A DNA stretch of 50,595 nucleotides, from the NCBI GenBank assembly GCA_964542985.1, contig CAZIWH010000006.1:1-50595 (forward strand). The letters run 5' to 3'. The stretch's first letter is position 1; each line of letters begins with the position of its first letter. Shown here in pieces: positions 7,598-14,910 of this stretch. The notes below the pieces were generated by a model. The model saw only the letters and a list, made by a program, of their open reading frames with translations, ran no database searches and was not told where the DNA came from. The DNA is from QNYQ01 sp964542985 (GTDB lineage: Archaea; Thermoproteota; Thermoprotei_A; Sulfolobales; Pyrodictiaceae). Position numbers and translations under genes: made by a program.

Positions 7598-8485
7598 CTA
7601 GCTCCTCACCTTCTCGAGTACCATTCTAGCGATAGCTGCTGCGACGTCTACGCCGGTGGCGTTTTGGAGGCCACGCCAGAGCGGCGAAGCATTGACCTCA
7701 AGCACGTAGTGCTCACCGTCCGGGGTTTCAAGTAGGTCCACGCCGGCGTAGAGGAGGCCTAGACAGTTCGCGGCTTCAACGGCTAGCCGCCTCTGCTCCT
7801 CGCTTAGCCCAGCCTTAACAGCCTTGGCGCCTCGGGCTATGTTGGTCTTCCATGACGAGGCCGAGTACCTGTATATCGCTGCTACCGTCTCGCCGTCTAT
7901 AGTGAATACTCTTATGTCGCGGTTATTCCTCTTCTCAAGATACTTCTGAACCAGTATGGGTTGCTTGAACTCGAGGAGGAGGTTCACCACGTAGTATGCC
8001 TCGTCCTCGTTTTCAACCATGTATGAGCCTAGGCCCAGGCTGCCCATAAGAGGCTTTATGACAGCCTTTCCATAGCTCTTTACGGCTCGCAGAGCTGTGC
8101 CCGGGTTCTCGGTGACAGTTGTCTCCGGCACCTTTATCCCGCAGGAGGCCAGCTTCATCAGTGAGAGCGGCTTGTTTCTGGCTGTGAAGAGGGGCTCGGC
8201 GGGGTTGACCACTAGTACACCGTCGTGCTCGAGGCCTTTCAGTATGTTGAACCTGTGAAGAAGCTGCTCGGGGGTCAAGCCACGTCCTAGGCCTCTTACA
8301 AGTATGGCGTCAAAGTGGCCGCAGCGTCCACGATACGATGCTGTGCAGCCGCTCCTAACGTTAAGCGAGAACTCCTCCCATAGCACGTAGTGCACCTCCG
8401 CGCCGAGCCTCGAGAAAGCCTTGATGAGGGTCATGCTGGTCCATGTAGGCTTAGGGGAAGCGTGGAGGATGGCTATGCGTTTCAC
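7598..8485 (-). CDS. RimK-like ATP-grasp ligase
   Basis: A 295-residue ATP-grasp enzyme. The ATP-binding core includes AVIKPLMGSLGLGSYMV (~138-155), QPILVQKYLE, DIRVFTIDGETVAAIYR, and the metal-binding C-terminal block YVLEVNASPLWRG (~263-275). This family joins an amino acid, often glutamate, to an acid substrate (LysX, MptN, RimK types); the sequence alone does not fix which. It lies last in an overlapping operon, MTA phosphorylase, SIS-like protein, then this gene; it overlaps the SIS-like gene by 4 bases. Confidence 0.8.
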   Translation of the reverse strand: MKRIAILHASPKPTWTSMTLIKAFSRLGAEVHYVLWEEFSLNVRSGCTASYRGRCGHFDAILVRGLGRGLTPEQLLHRFNILKGLEHDGVLVVNPAEPLFTARNKPLSLMKLASCGIKVPETTVTENPGTALRAVKSYGKAVIKPLMGSLGLGSYMVENEDEAYYVVNLLLEFKQPILVQKYLEKRNNRDIRVFTIDGETVAAIYRYSASSWKTNIARGAKAVKAGLSEEQRRLAVEAANCLGLLYAGVDLLETPDGEHYVLEVNASPLWRGLQNATGVDVAAAIARMVLEKVRS

Positions 8486-9441
8486 TCCGCCCTCTCCCCG
8501 TACAGCTTGTTCGCAACGATGTATTCGCCCAATAGCGTGGAGTACAGTGGCGCGGTCACCGGGTCCGTGTGGAGCTGCAGCTCAAGGAGGCGGCCGGTCT
8601 CCATGAAACGTGCCTTGAACCGCGCTTCTTTTGCTACGTCTGCCTCAACGTCGGTGTAAATGAGGACTCGGAGGGGTTCCCTGCCAGCCTTATGGGACAT
8701 GTCGGAGAGCAGCGCCGTGAGCGGCTCTACTCTCGCGTAGCCGCCTGCAGCTAGTAGGGCGAGCGAGCTTAGCCTTGCAGCGGGCATAGTCGTAGCGGAG
8801 GCGTATATCGCAGCCTCGTTTACTGATGCTAACTCGTCTAGGGTGCGGCGGTACTCTTCTATGAGAGACGTGTAGACAATGCTCACGTCACGATACTCCT
8901 GGGAGACCCTCTTGAGCCTCAACTGGATCCCGTTAACCTTCTCCGCCATGTGTGCAGCCATCTTAGCGGCTATCAGTGTAAACGTTGTAGCCAGAGGCGT
9001 TCGCTCAACGATAAGTAGTTCCTCGCCGGTAAACCTTGACTCAACGGGCGGGGGGAGCGGAGGAGCAATTGCTACTAGCTTGGCTCCGGTGAAGCGGCAG
9101 GCATCGCTTAGCCTTATCAAGGTGTTTTCGTTGCCTGGCTCTATGAAGGCAACTACTGGTACCCGTTCATCATGGTATGCTAGTACGTGGTACATCAGCT
9201 GCTCAGCTGTCGAAATTTCAACCCTCTTGTCGGTCAGTTGTGCGAGGGGCCAGTACAGCACCTCAGCCGCCGCTGCTGCGTAGTATGCGCCGGCATATAC
9301 TATGTAGAGTGCTGTCGCCTCGGCTAGGGTGGCCAGCAGGCCATAGTCTATGGCTTTTTCTGCTCTCTCTTCGGCGTCGCGCAACTGTTGGATGTTGAGG
9401 GCTACAATAGGGCTGTCTCTAGTGAGCTGCAGCATGTACAC
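8482..9441 (-). CDS. SIS-domain-like (sugar isomerase fold) protein
   Basis: A 319-residue protein of no firmly known family. The segment at ~45-130 (ALYIVYAGAYYAAAAAEVLY, then VPVVAFIEPGNENTLIRLSD and GAKLVAIAPP) follows the strand-helix-strand order of SIS domains, which bind phosphosugars in proteins like the GlmS isomerase half. The usual GxGSS start and SQSGET loop are weak or replaced (IEPGNENT), so it may be non-catalytic or act on a different ligand. The second half may be a second degenerate SIS domain. It overlaps MTA phosphorylase by 40 bases and the ATP-grasp gene by 4, a strong sign of translational coupling. Confidence 0.55.
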   Translation of the reverse strand: MYMLQLTRDSPIVALNIQQLRDAEERAEKAIDYGLLATLAEATALYIVYAGAYYAAAAAEVLYWPLAQLTDKRVEISTAEQLMYHVLAYHDERVPVVAFIEPGNENTLIRLSDACRFTGAKLVAIAPPLPPPVESRFTGEELLIVERTPLATTFTLIAAKMAAHMAEKVNGIQLRLKRVSQEYRDVSIVYTSLIEEYRRTLDELASVNEAAIYASATTMPAARLSSLALLAAGGYARVEPLTALLSDMSHKAGREPLRVLIYTDVEADVAKEARFKARFMETGRLLELQLHTDPVTAPLYSTLLGEYIVANKLYGERAE

Positions 9442-10226
9442 CTCTCCCTTTCAGGCTCCTCGGGTAGACGTGGGATCAGCTCGTAGAGCACCCTCTTTGC
9501 CTTCTCAGTGTTCTCCTTCATAACCTTTGTAACCTCCTCAGCGGTGACGGGTCGCTCAGCCCATACATCGTAGTCGGTAACCAAGGCGAGAGTGGCGTAG
9601 CACAGCTGTGCCTCGCAGGCAAGATTAACCTCGGGCACAAGGGTCATGCCTATTATATCGGCCTTGAATACGTCTTTCCAGATTCTGCTTTCCGCCTTGG
9701 TGGAGAACCTGGGGCCCTCTATGCAGATGTAGATGCCTCTCCCGTGTACGCGGTAACCGAGGCCCCTGGCGGTCTCAAGGAGCAGGGCTCTTAAGTGCTC
9801 ACAGAAGGGCTCGGCCATGCTCACGTGCGCGACTCTTGGGCCATCGAAGAAGGTATAGGCCCTGCTCTTAGTCATATCTATGAACTGGTCTGGGATCACG
9901 AGATCGCCCGGACGGTAGTCCTCGCGGAGCGAGCCGACGGCCGAGACCGATATAACCCATTTCACGCCTAGGCTCTTCAAAGCCCATATGTTGGCACGGT
10001 AGTTTATCCTATGCGGTGGTATCCTGTGCCCTCTGCCATGCCTTGGTAGGAATGCTACCCTCCGCCCTCTAACAGTCCCCACTATGATGTAGTCGCTCGG
10101 CTCACCATAAGGAGTGTAGACCTTGACTTCAATAGGGTTCTCGACTATACCGGGCTCGTAGAGGCCGCTGCCGCCTATGATTCCTATCTCTGCGCGCACG
10201 CCTGGCTCGGGTGGGAACACGGCCAC
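9402..10226 (-). CDS. mtnP: S-methyl-5'-thioadenosine phosphorylase
   Basis: Phosphorolysis of methylthioadenosine (the by-product of polyamine synthesis) to adenine and methylthioribose-1-phosphate. Motifs: IGIIGGSGLYEPG at the N-terminus (phosphate-binding), FLPRHGRGHRIPPHRINYRAN, SVSAVGSL, and IEGPRFSTKAES / IGMTLVPEVNLACE in the C-terminal half. The C-terminus carries RERCTCC, a CxC-type element known from hyperthermophilic crenarchaeal MTAPs where it forms stabilising disulfides. I choose the GTG at 10226 because AGGGGG stands 8 bases upstream; TTG 10244 and GTG 10196 are alternatives. First gene of a three-gene overlapping operon. Confidence 0.9.
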   Translation of the reverse strand: MAVFPPEPGVRAEIGIIGGSGLYEPGIVENPIEVKVYTPYGEPSDYIIVGTVRGRRVAFLPRHGRGHRIPPHRINYRANIWALKSLGVKWVISVSAVGSLREDYRPGDLVIPDQFIDMTKSRAYTFFDGPRVAHVSMAEPFCEHLRALLLETARGLGYRVHGRGIYICIEGPRFSTKAESRIWKDVFKADIIGMTLVPEVNLACEAQLCYATLALVTDYDVWAERPVTAEEVTKVMKENTEKAKRVLYELIPRLPEEPERERCTCCSSLETALL

Positions 10227-10295
10227 AGCGAGTCGCCCCCTCAAAGCCCGGGCTAGCCCGCCGCGTATAGCTGGCGCAGAACCCGGCCGGGAGAA

Positions 10296-11159
10296 TTAGA
10301 GTAGTCGCTTAGGCTTAACCGCGGCCACTCCCTGGGCTCCACGCCGGTAGCCCAAGACACGGAAGCCGGCAGCCCGTAGGCGTTCTATAACACCTCGGAC
10401 CAGGGGGCCATGTCCTCTGCCCCTACGTCTCATGGGCTCGCCGGTGTAGTGGAAGAGTCTGCCGCCTGGCCTCAACAGCCTGTAAAGCAGCTTGTAGAAC
10501 TCTAGCGAGTACAGCTCGCCCGCTACATGGAACCTGGGAGGATCGTGGACTATGACGTCAAAGTAGGAGTCTGGGAATGCCTCTAGAACACTTGACGCGT
10601 CGCCGAGAACCAGACGTATCTTGTCGTCGGTGAGGCCGCGGCTGAAGGGGTTAAGCTCGGCGAGCGCCAGCACCTCCTCCGAGACCTCAATAGTGTAGAC
10701 CTCCGATGCGCCTGCTCTAGCCTCTTCTATTGCCGTGTAGCCCAGCCCCGTGCAGACGTCCAGAACTCTAGACCCCTTACGCACGCCGGCGGCCCTAACC
10801 TTGGCTCGGGCATCGCTTAATGGATCAACGCCAGTGATGCGGTGCATGACGATGCCGTTGAGCAGTATTGTTGGCGCCGCGCCTGGTAGAGGTGCGTGGA
10901 GACGAACATAGAAACCCTCTCTACGCACTTCGAGGGGCATAAGTCTCCCAGACATCGGATAGTATGCTCTCGACACTTCGAGCCGTAATGGCGGGTCAAC
11001 CTCTAATCCGTCAAGGCCTATGCGGCTGGAGCTGCAGCGCAGCAGGCGACCGGAGACAGTTCCCACAGAGCCGCTGCGCATGCACTTTCTAATCTCCCAG
11101 CCGAATACAGTCCAGGCACTCCTGTCCATGAACTCGAAGAATACTATGCTCGGCCCCAC
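10296..11159 (-). CDS. Archaeal SAM-dependent methyltransferase (COG2521-like)
   Basis: A 287-residue class I methyltransferase. SAM motif I is RVLDVCTGLGYTA at ~131-143, the acidic residue follows in EVYTIEVS, and motif IV is VIVHDPPRF near 195-203, a DPPR variant of the DPPY/NPPY motifs of enzymes that methylate exocyclic nitrogens or related targets. The N-terminal ~110 residues form a separate domain (binding of RNA or protein substrate is inference). The start is GTG 11159; ATG 11129 is possible. The substrate is unknown. Confidence 0.75.
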   Translation of the reverse strand: MGPSIVFFEFMDRSAWTVFGWEIRKCMRSGSVGTVSGRLLRCSSSRIGLDGLEVDPPLRLEVSRAYYPMSGRLMPLEVRREGFYVRLHAPLPGAAPTILLNGIVMHRITGVDPLSDARAKVRAAGVRKGSRVLDVCTGLGYTAIEEARAGASEVYTIEVSEEVLALAELNPFSRGLTDDKIRLVLGDASSVLEAFPDSYFDVIVHDPPRFHVAGELYSLEFYKLLYRLLRPGGRLFHYTGEPMRRRGRGHGPLVRGVIERLRAAGFRVLGYRRGAQGVAAVKPKRLL

Positions 11160-11208
11160 GGCGGTGCCTTGCCCCGCGTATCCTCTAGGGCGGGGGAAGT
11201 AAGACCCC

Positions 11209-11226
11209 TATCCTCTTATTTTATAG
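11209..11226 (-). promoter_or_regulatory. Promoter (TATA box) of the methyltransferase gene
   Basis: Minus-strand sequence GCTATAAAATAAGAGG lies about 55 bases upstream of the GTG start and would place transcription start near 11190. It is a good match to an archaeal TATA element. No other promoter-like sequence is seen closer. Confidence 0.55.
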
Positions 11227-11252
11227 CCTCTTGGAATGTGTCTCCACGCGTG

Positions 11253-11323
11253 GATGTGATGACCACGACTCACTCCGAGGCCCCGCGGAGGGGCTTATGA
11301 GGATGGAGGTTTCGGCTGATTCC
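11253..11323 (+). ncRNA. Candidate C/D box sRNA overlapping the SWIM gene end
   Basis: Plus strand: C GTGATGA (11256-11262, perfect), exactly 12 bases of guide, D' CCGA (11275-11278), an 18-base spacer that can fold on itself (GCCCC/GGGGC hairpin), C' ATGAGGA (11297-11303, one mismatch), exactly 12 bases of guide, and D CTGA (11316-11319, perfect). GGA just before the C box pairs with TCC after the D box, a typical terminal stem. It lies antisense to the last codons of the SWIM gene. A 12-base perfect palindrome TCCACGCGTGGA (11243-11254) touches its 5' end. Targets not identified. Confidence 0.45.
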
Positions 11324-11593
11324 TATGGCGTTTAGCTTGAGCCTAACTGCTGTTATGTGTTTGCAGACACCTCTGTACATGTAGCCTCTACAAGTGCATG
11401 TTGCTGCACCGTTGCACACATTCATCGTAACAATGTGGATCTCGCGGCCGCTTCCGGATCTGACGGCTGCGCGGATCACGCATGGAGCGGCTACCCTCAT
11501 GTAGAGTATCTTGCCCTGGTTGACTATTCTTGCGGCCTCTATCATCATTCTCCTACTTGGCTCATGGGCTTGCAGGGTAGAGACTAAAGCCAT
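11270..11593 (-). CDS. SWIM zinc-finger protein
   Basis: A 107-residue protein with the SWIM zinc-binding pattern CxCxnCxH: C66, C68, C77, H79 (ATCTCRG...RGVCKH). SWIM domains mediate DNA or protein contacts; in some archaea and eukaryotes they act with RecA/Rad51 paralogues, but no such paralogue is in this window. The N-terminal ~60 residues are two strands and a helix typical of stand-alone archaeal SWIM proteins. The start is ATG 11593; ATG 11551 or 11548 would also leave the domain intact. Confidence 0.75.
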   Translation of the reverse strand: MALVSTLQAHEPSRRMMIEAARIVNQGKILYMRVAAPCVIRAAVRSGSGREIHIVTMNVCNGAATCTCRGYMYRGVCKHITAVRLKLNAIGISRNLHPHKPLRGASE

Positions 11594-11646
11594 TGGGCGC
11601 CCTTAGGCGGCGTCTGGTTGCGGGTCAGGGTATTTCGGGGGGTTGA

Positions 11647-12543
11647 GTGAAACTGCTCCGCATGTTGAGCGGCATAGTTGAGCTGCTGAGACCCCACAAC
11701 CTGGTAGTGGCGACGCTCACTACACTGATAGGCTACGTTGTATTTGCTTCAGCGTATGGGCTACCCCTTCAGTCAATGTTGAGCATTTACGCGAAGGCGG
11801 CTTCAATAGTTGTCCTAGTGGCCGCGGGAGGCTACGTGATAAACGACTACTATGACGTGGAGACTGATGCTGTGGTTAAGCCGTGGAGACCAATACCCTC
11901 AGGCCGTGTGAGCCGCTCCGTAGCGGCGGCCCTAGCGTGGGGCCTAATAGCGGCGGGCCTTGCAGCTGCGGCGACAATGGGGCTCCTGGTCTTCGTATTT
12001 GTAGTGGCTAACACTCTTCTAGTCTATGAGTACTCGAGATGGATAAAGAGAACCGGGTTCATAGGCAACATTGTTGTCGCCTTCAACTCGGCGGCCTCAA
12101 TAGTGCTTGGAGGGCTGGCACCTGCCGCGGCATCTGGCCTCCCGCTGCCCATTGTAGTACTCGTTCCCGCAGCGATAGCGTTCATACTCGTACTTGGCCG
12201 GGAGATAGTGAAGGGTATCGAGGACTATGAGGGAGACCTTAAGGCCTGCTACATGACCCTCGCTGTGCGTCTTGGCCCGAGACGGGCGGCGAGGATAGCA
12301 GCACTGATACTGGCAGTTGTCGTCGCTTTAAGCCCCTTACCGCTAATTCTGGCCCCCTATACGCTCGTCTATGCGGCCTTAGCGGCAGCTGTGGACGCCA
12401 TGGTGGCCTACAGCATAACTGTGCTGTTGAAAACGCAGAGCGACAGTGATGCGATACGTGTGGCTCCTAGGCTACGCAGTGTGCTGAAAGTTAGCTTCCT
12501 GCTCGGGGCTCTGGCCTTCCTCCTAGGTGTGCCCCTCAGCTAG
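11647..12543 (+). CDS. ubiA: UbiA-family prenyltransferase (DGGGP synthase)
   Basis: A 298-residue integral membrane enzyme with about eight to nine helices. The first Asp-rich motif NDYYDVETD (~66-74) and the second, GREIVKGIEDYEGD (~183-197), bind the prenyl diphosphate. The pattern INDYYDVETDAVVKPWRPIPSG matches archaeal (S)-2,3-di-O-geranylgeranylglyceryl phosphate synthase, which adds the second geranylgeranyl chain to the glycerol lipid backbone. Quinone prenyltransferases share the fold, so the substrate is an inference. The start is GTG 11647. It is divergent from the SWIM gene. Confidence 0.85.
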   Translation: MKLLRMLSGIVELLRPHNLVVATLTTLIGYVVFASAYGLPLQSMLSIYAKAASIVVLVAAGGYVINDYYDVETDAVVKPWRPIPSGRVSRSVAAALAWGLIAAGLAAAATMGLLVFVFVVANTLLVYEYSRWIKRTGFIGNIVVAFNSAASIVLGGLAPAAASGLPLPIVVLVPAAIAFILVLGREIVKGIEDYEGDLKACYMTLAVRLGPRRAARIAALILAVVVALSPLPLILAPYTLVYAALAAAVDAMVAYSITVLLKTQSDSDAIRVAPRLRSVLKVSFLLGALAFLLGVPLS

Positions 12544-12580
12544 GTCGGTGCAAGTCACAGGGCTCAGTCGAGCCAGGCCC

Positions 12581-13213
12581 TCATGATAGGGTAGCTTCAT
12601 CACAGGCGCCACTCAATACGGGCAACACGGAGGCCACAGCGCGCTTAAGCCTCTCAAGCCTTGCTTTAGTGAGCGTGAGGTATTCGTTGAGCAGTGCGGC
12701 AGCCTGCCCCAAACCCATGGCACTCACAGCTTCGAGGGGCAGATCAACACGCTCGGCTCCCTTTATAATACCGTAGTAAGATACATGTGTGAAGCGGTAA
12801 CCAGCATACTTGAAGCCCGCAGCCTCCGCGGCCTCCACGAGCGCTTGTGCGGCGGCCAGGCTGCATGAATGAAACGCCAGGATGACGGGCTGTGCAGAAA
12901 CCCACGCAAACCTTCCAGAGGCCAGCCTCGTAGCCTCCCTCAGCTCTTTGACCGTAACCCGTCTATGCCATTTAGCCACAATGCCGCCCCGCCGCTTATC
13001 GCCAGGGCTTGGCGCAGAGAAGACTGCGATACGGCCGCTGCAGCTGCTTGAAGTCACTATGCAGGGCACGGAGTTCAACGCCTCTAGGACGGGGAGGATA
13101 TCCGGGTCTACAAGGCCCCGCGAGGCCTCGCTGGAGAGCCGTGAGACCAGCCTGGAGCGCAGCTGACGCCACTGCTCCGAGCTACATGTGCTCGCTGGGG
13201 GCACCGCACTCAT
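12581..13213 (-). CDS. taw3: tRNA wybutosine-synthesis protein Taw3
   Basis: A 210-residue TYW3-family methyltransferase acting in wyosine-derivative synthesis at G37 of tRNA-Phe. The family signature is TSSSCSGRIAVF (~54-65) with KWH at ~81-83 and an AFHSCS block further on. It overlaps the end of the upstream unknown gene by 32 bases and is transcribed with it. Length and motif order fit the family. Other wyosine genes (Taw1, Taw2) are not in the window. Confidence 0.88.
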   Translation of the reverse strand: MSAVPPASTCSSEQWRQLRSRLVSRLSSEASRGLVDPDILPVLEALNSVPCIVTSSSCSGRIAVFSAPSPGDKRRGGIVAKWHRRVTVKELREATRLASGRFAWVSAQPVILAFHSCSLAAAQALVEAAEAAGFKYAGYRFTHVSYYGIIKGAERVDLPLEAVSAMGLGQAAALLNEYLTLTKARLERLKRAVASVLPVLSGACDEATLS

Positions 13214-13919
13214 AGAGCATCCCCAGTGTCGCAGCTATCCGTGGGTACCTGGAGCTGCCCTCCTCGTCAAACATCACGACAAGTGCGTTGCCCATGCCCT
13301 CCAGCCGTGCTATGACAGGCTTATCGTTCACGTATAGTATGTTGTGCAGCAGTCTAGCCCTAGGCCCCTCCAGCCTGTAGACTCTCTCCACGCATGCCTG
13401 GAGCCGCGGCTTACCCAAGGCACCAGCAGGGTGCAGCGGGTTACTCGTACGCAGCACGCCACAGACGCCCTCGTCTTCAACAACTTCGAGGGGGTCCAGT
13501 CCCGTGCCGAGAACCAGTACCCCCCGCTCGCCGCCCCGCAGCACTCTGTCGAAGAACTCGTGGTAGCCCACGCGCAGAGTATCAATACCCAGTGCGGACA
13601 GCTGAGACAGGCTGGGCGAGTCGCCGCAGACGAGGCACCGCTGGCCACGCGAGATGACCCTACCCTGCCCCCAGACGGGCGCAGTGAACCGGTACCCCCT
13701 CCGTGGCTCAATGCAGCCGGGCTCGCAGACTATGCTTCCGACGCCCACTACCCTATCCACAACGAAGCCCCTGGCCTCAACGCTGGCCACGAAAGGCGAG
13801 TCAACAATGCTGCAGCGGCAGCCAGAGAGCAGCGCGGTAATGGCCTCCTGCAGAACCTCCTCAGACGCTATAATATCCTCTATTGCGTACACTACGCCGC
13901 CGGCGTCAAAGTAGGGCAT
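13182..13919 (-). CDS. Hypothetical protein, coupled to taw3
   Basis: A 245-residue protein I do not recognise. It has a run of cysteines in its first half (SGCRCS ~32-37, CEPGC ~66-70, CLVCGD ~94-99) that could bind zinc or an iron-sulfur cluster. The middle contains a nucleotide-binding-like strand GVLVLGTGLDPLE, and the C-terminus is alpha/beta with no membrane segment or signal. It ends inside the start of taw3 (32-base overlap), so co-translation is likely and a tRNA-modification role is a reasonable guess, no more. Confidence 0.65.
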   Translation of the reverse strand: MPYFDAGGVVYAIEDIIASEEVLQEAITALLSGCRCSIVDSPFVASVEARGFVVDRVVGVGSIVCEPGCIEPRRGYRFTAPVWGQGRVISRGQRCLVCGDSPSLSQLSALGIDTLRVGYHEFFDRVLRGGERGVLVLGTGLDPLEVVEDEGVCGVLRTSNPLHPAGALGKPRLQACVERVYRLEGPRARLLHNILYVNDKPVIARLEGMGNALVVMFDEEGSSRYPRIAATLGMLYECGAPSEHM

Positions 13920-14077
13920 GGCAGGCCACCTCGGCAGCCTGGTTACCTCTCATACGGCCATCACGCCGTCGCACCTTACATGGCTCCTCATCGGCAGCCT
14001 AAGCGCCTCTAAAAAGAGCTCCCTTATATTAGCCTCCCCTCGCCTGCCTCGGCCGTGATACATGGGTAGCATGGTTC
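13920..14077. promoter_or_regulatory. Divergent promoter region
   Basis: Between two divergent unknown genes. A minus-strand TAATATAAGGG at about 14026-14036 is a fair TATA box for the taw3 operon, though ~105 bases from its ATG, implying a leader. On the plus strand CTTATATTAG in the same place could serve the 14078 gene. C/D-like boxes in the leader are too degenerate to call. Confidence 0.4.
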
Positions 14078-14488
14078 ATGGCTAAGCGCTGGCTACGCAG
14101 ACGTGAGGCAGTAGCGTACTTCCTAGTGCTTCGCTATGCCGAGAAAAAGGGAGAGAAATGTATAGACCTGGGCGAAGCTGTAGACATACTGAAGCCGTTC
14201 ATGGGCAGCAAGAGACTGGCAGACGAGATGGTGAGGAGGCTGATAAGGCTGGGTCTCGTTGGGAGGCCACGGCCTCTCAAGCTATGCCCGAAACCTCTTG
14301 ACGAGGTGTTCGAGGATCTCGCGGCGTCCTATATTGCTGGCAGGATGCGTAGGAGAGGGATAGAGGCCTCAGCAGATCCTGCGTCAAGGACTATCCGCGT
14401 TGAGGAGAGAGAGTGCACGGAGACTGAAAAGCTGGCAGAACTAATAGGCTACAAGGTGGAATGCGTAAGCAGCTACTCCTCCTCGTAG
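14078..14488 (+). CDS. Hypothetical protein, possible winged helix
   Basis: A 136-residue basic protein. Residues ~1-65 are helical with a pattern (EAVAYFLVLRYAEKKG, then EAVDILKPFMGSKRLADEMVRRLIRLGLVGR) that resembles a winged-helix DNA-binding domain. The C-terminal ~60 residues are alpha/beta with two cysteines (~112 and ~128). No close family is recognised. It is convergent with the next gene; the two ends overlap by 16 bases. A DNA- or RNA-binding role is only suggested by charge and fold pattern. Confidence 0.6.
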   Translation: MAKRWLRRREAVAYFLVLRYAEKKGEKCIDLGEAVDILKPFMGSKRLADEMVRRLIRLGLVGRPRPLKLCPKPLDEVFEDLAASYIAGRMRRRGIEASADPASRTIRVEERECTETEKLAELIGYKVECVSSYSSS

Positions 14489-14811
14489 ATCTCTACCACA
14501 ATCCTGGCACGGACCTTATCCTTGGAGAATGGTGGCGGAGACTCGCCGAGATCGACGGCGAACACAACGGGGTTCCCGAGGCTGTCCGTAAACCTTATCT
14601 CAGCTACGTAGCGCTTCTTGGGTCCGCTCTCGAAGGCCTTTAGCACGGCCTCGTATATCCTGCTCAATGCCATCTGGAGGGCAACAGGGCTCGAGAAGTC
14701 CTCGGGCCGCAGCTGTATAGCCTGGAGGCCCTGCATCACCTCTCCGATGCGTGCCTCGCCCTCAAATATTGCGAGTCTCTTCTCTGCACCGCCGTGCTCT
14801 TCCGACGCCAT
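14473..14811 (-). CDS. Hypothetical protein (112 aa)
   Basis: A small acidic protein of mixed alpha/beta character, without cysteines, signal peptide or membrane helix. The central AIQLRPEDFSSPVALQMALSR and C-terminal strands (RYVAEIRFTDSLGNPVVFAV, VRARIVVEIYEEE) suggest a compact fold with a beta-sheet end. It is divergent from nop5 across a 99-base promoter region. I recognise no family. The start is ATG 14811. Confidence 0.6.
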   Translation of the reverse strand: MASEEHGGAEKRLAIFEGEARIGEVMQGLQAIQLRPEDFSSPVALQMALSRIYEAVLKAFESGPKKRYVAEIRFTDSLGNPVVFAVDLGESPPPFSKDKVRARIVVEIYEEE

Positions 14812-14851
14812 GTTTGGCGCTCACCCAGCAGGCTCACGTCAAAATAAAATA

Positions 14852-14901
14852 CTTAAATAGTCTCCCGGTGGTCTGCCCTCAAGGGAAGCATTAAAGGAGG
14901 T
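14852..14901 (+). promoter_or_regulatory. Promoter and ribosome site of the nop5-flpA operon
   Basis: An A-rich stretch AAAATAAAATA (BRE-like) leads into the TATA box CTTAAATA (14852-14859). Transcription would start near 14883, and a perfect GGAGGT ribosome site at 14896-14901 stands 9 bases before the ATG at 14911. This is the clearest promoter in the window and fits a highly expressed RNP operon. Confidence 0.65.
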
Positions 14902-14910
14902 AATAGTGCC

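Noticed and set aside
13930..14000. C/D box sRNA on the minus strand in the leader of the 13182-13919 gene
   Set aside because: A C-like and a C'-like box are present, but neither D nor D' box fits and guide lengths are wrong.
13344..14012. 222-residue open frame on the plus strand opposite the taw3-linked gene
   Set aside because: It is the antisense shadow of a better gene on the minus strand, with no ribosome site and no family-like pattern.
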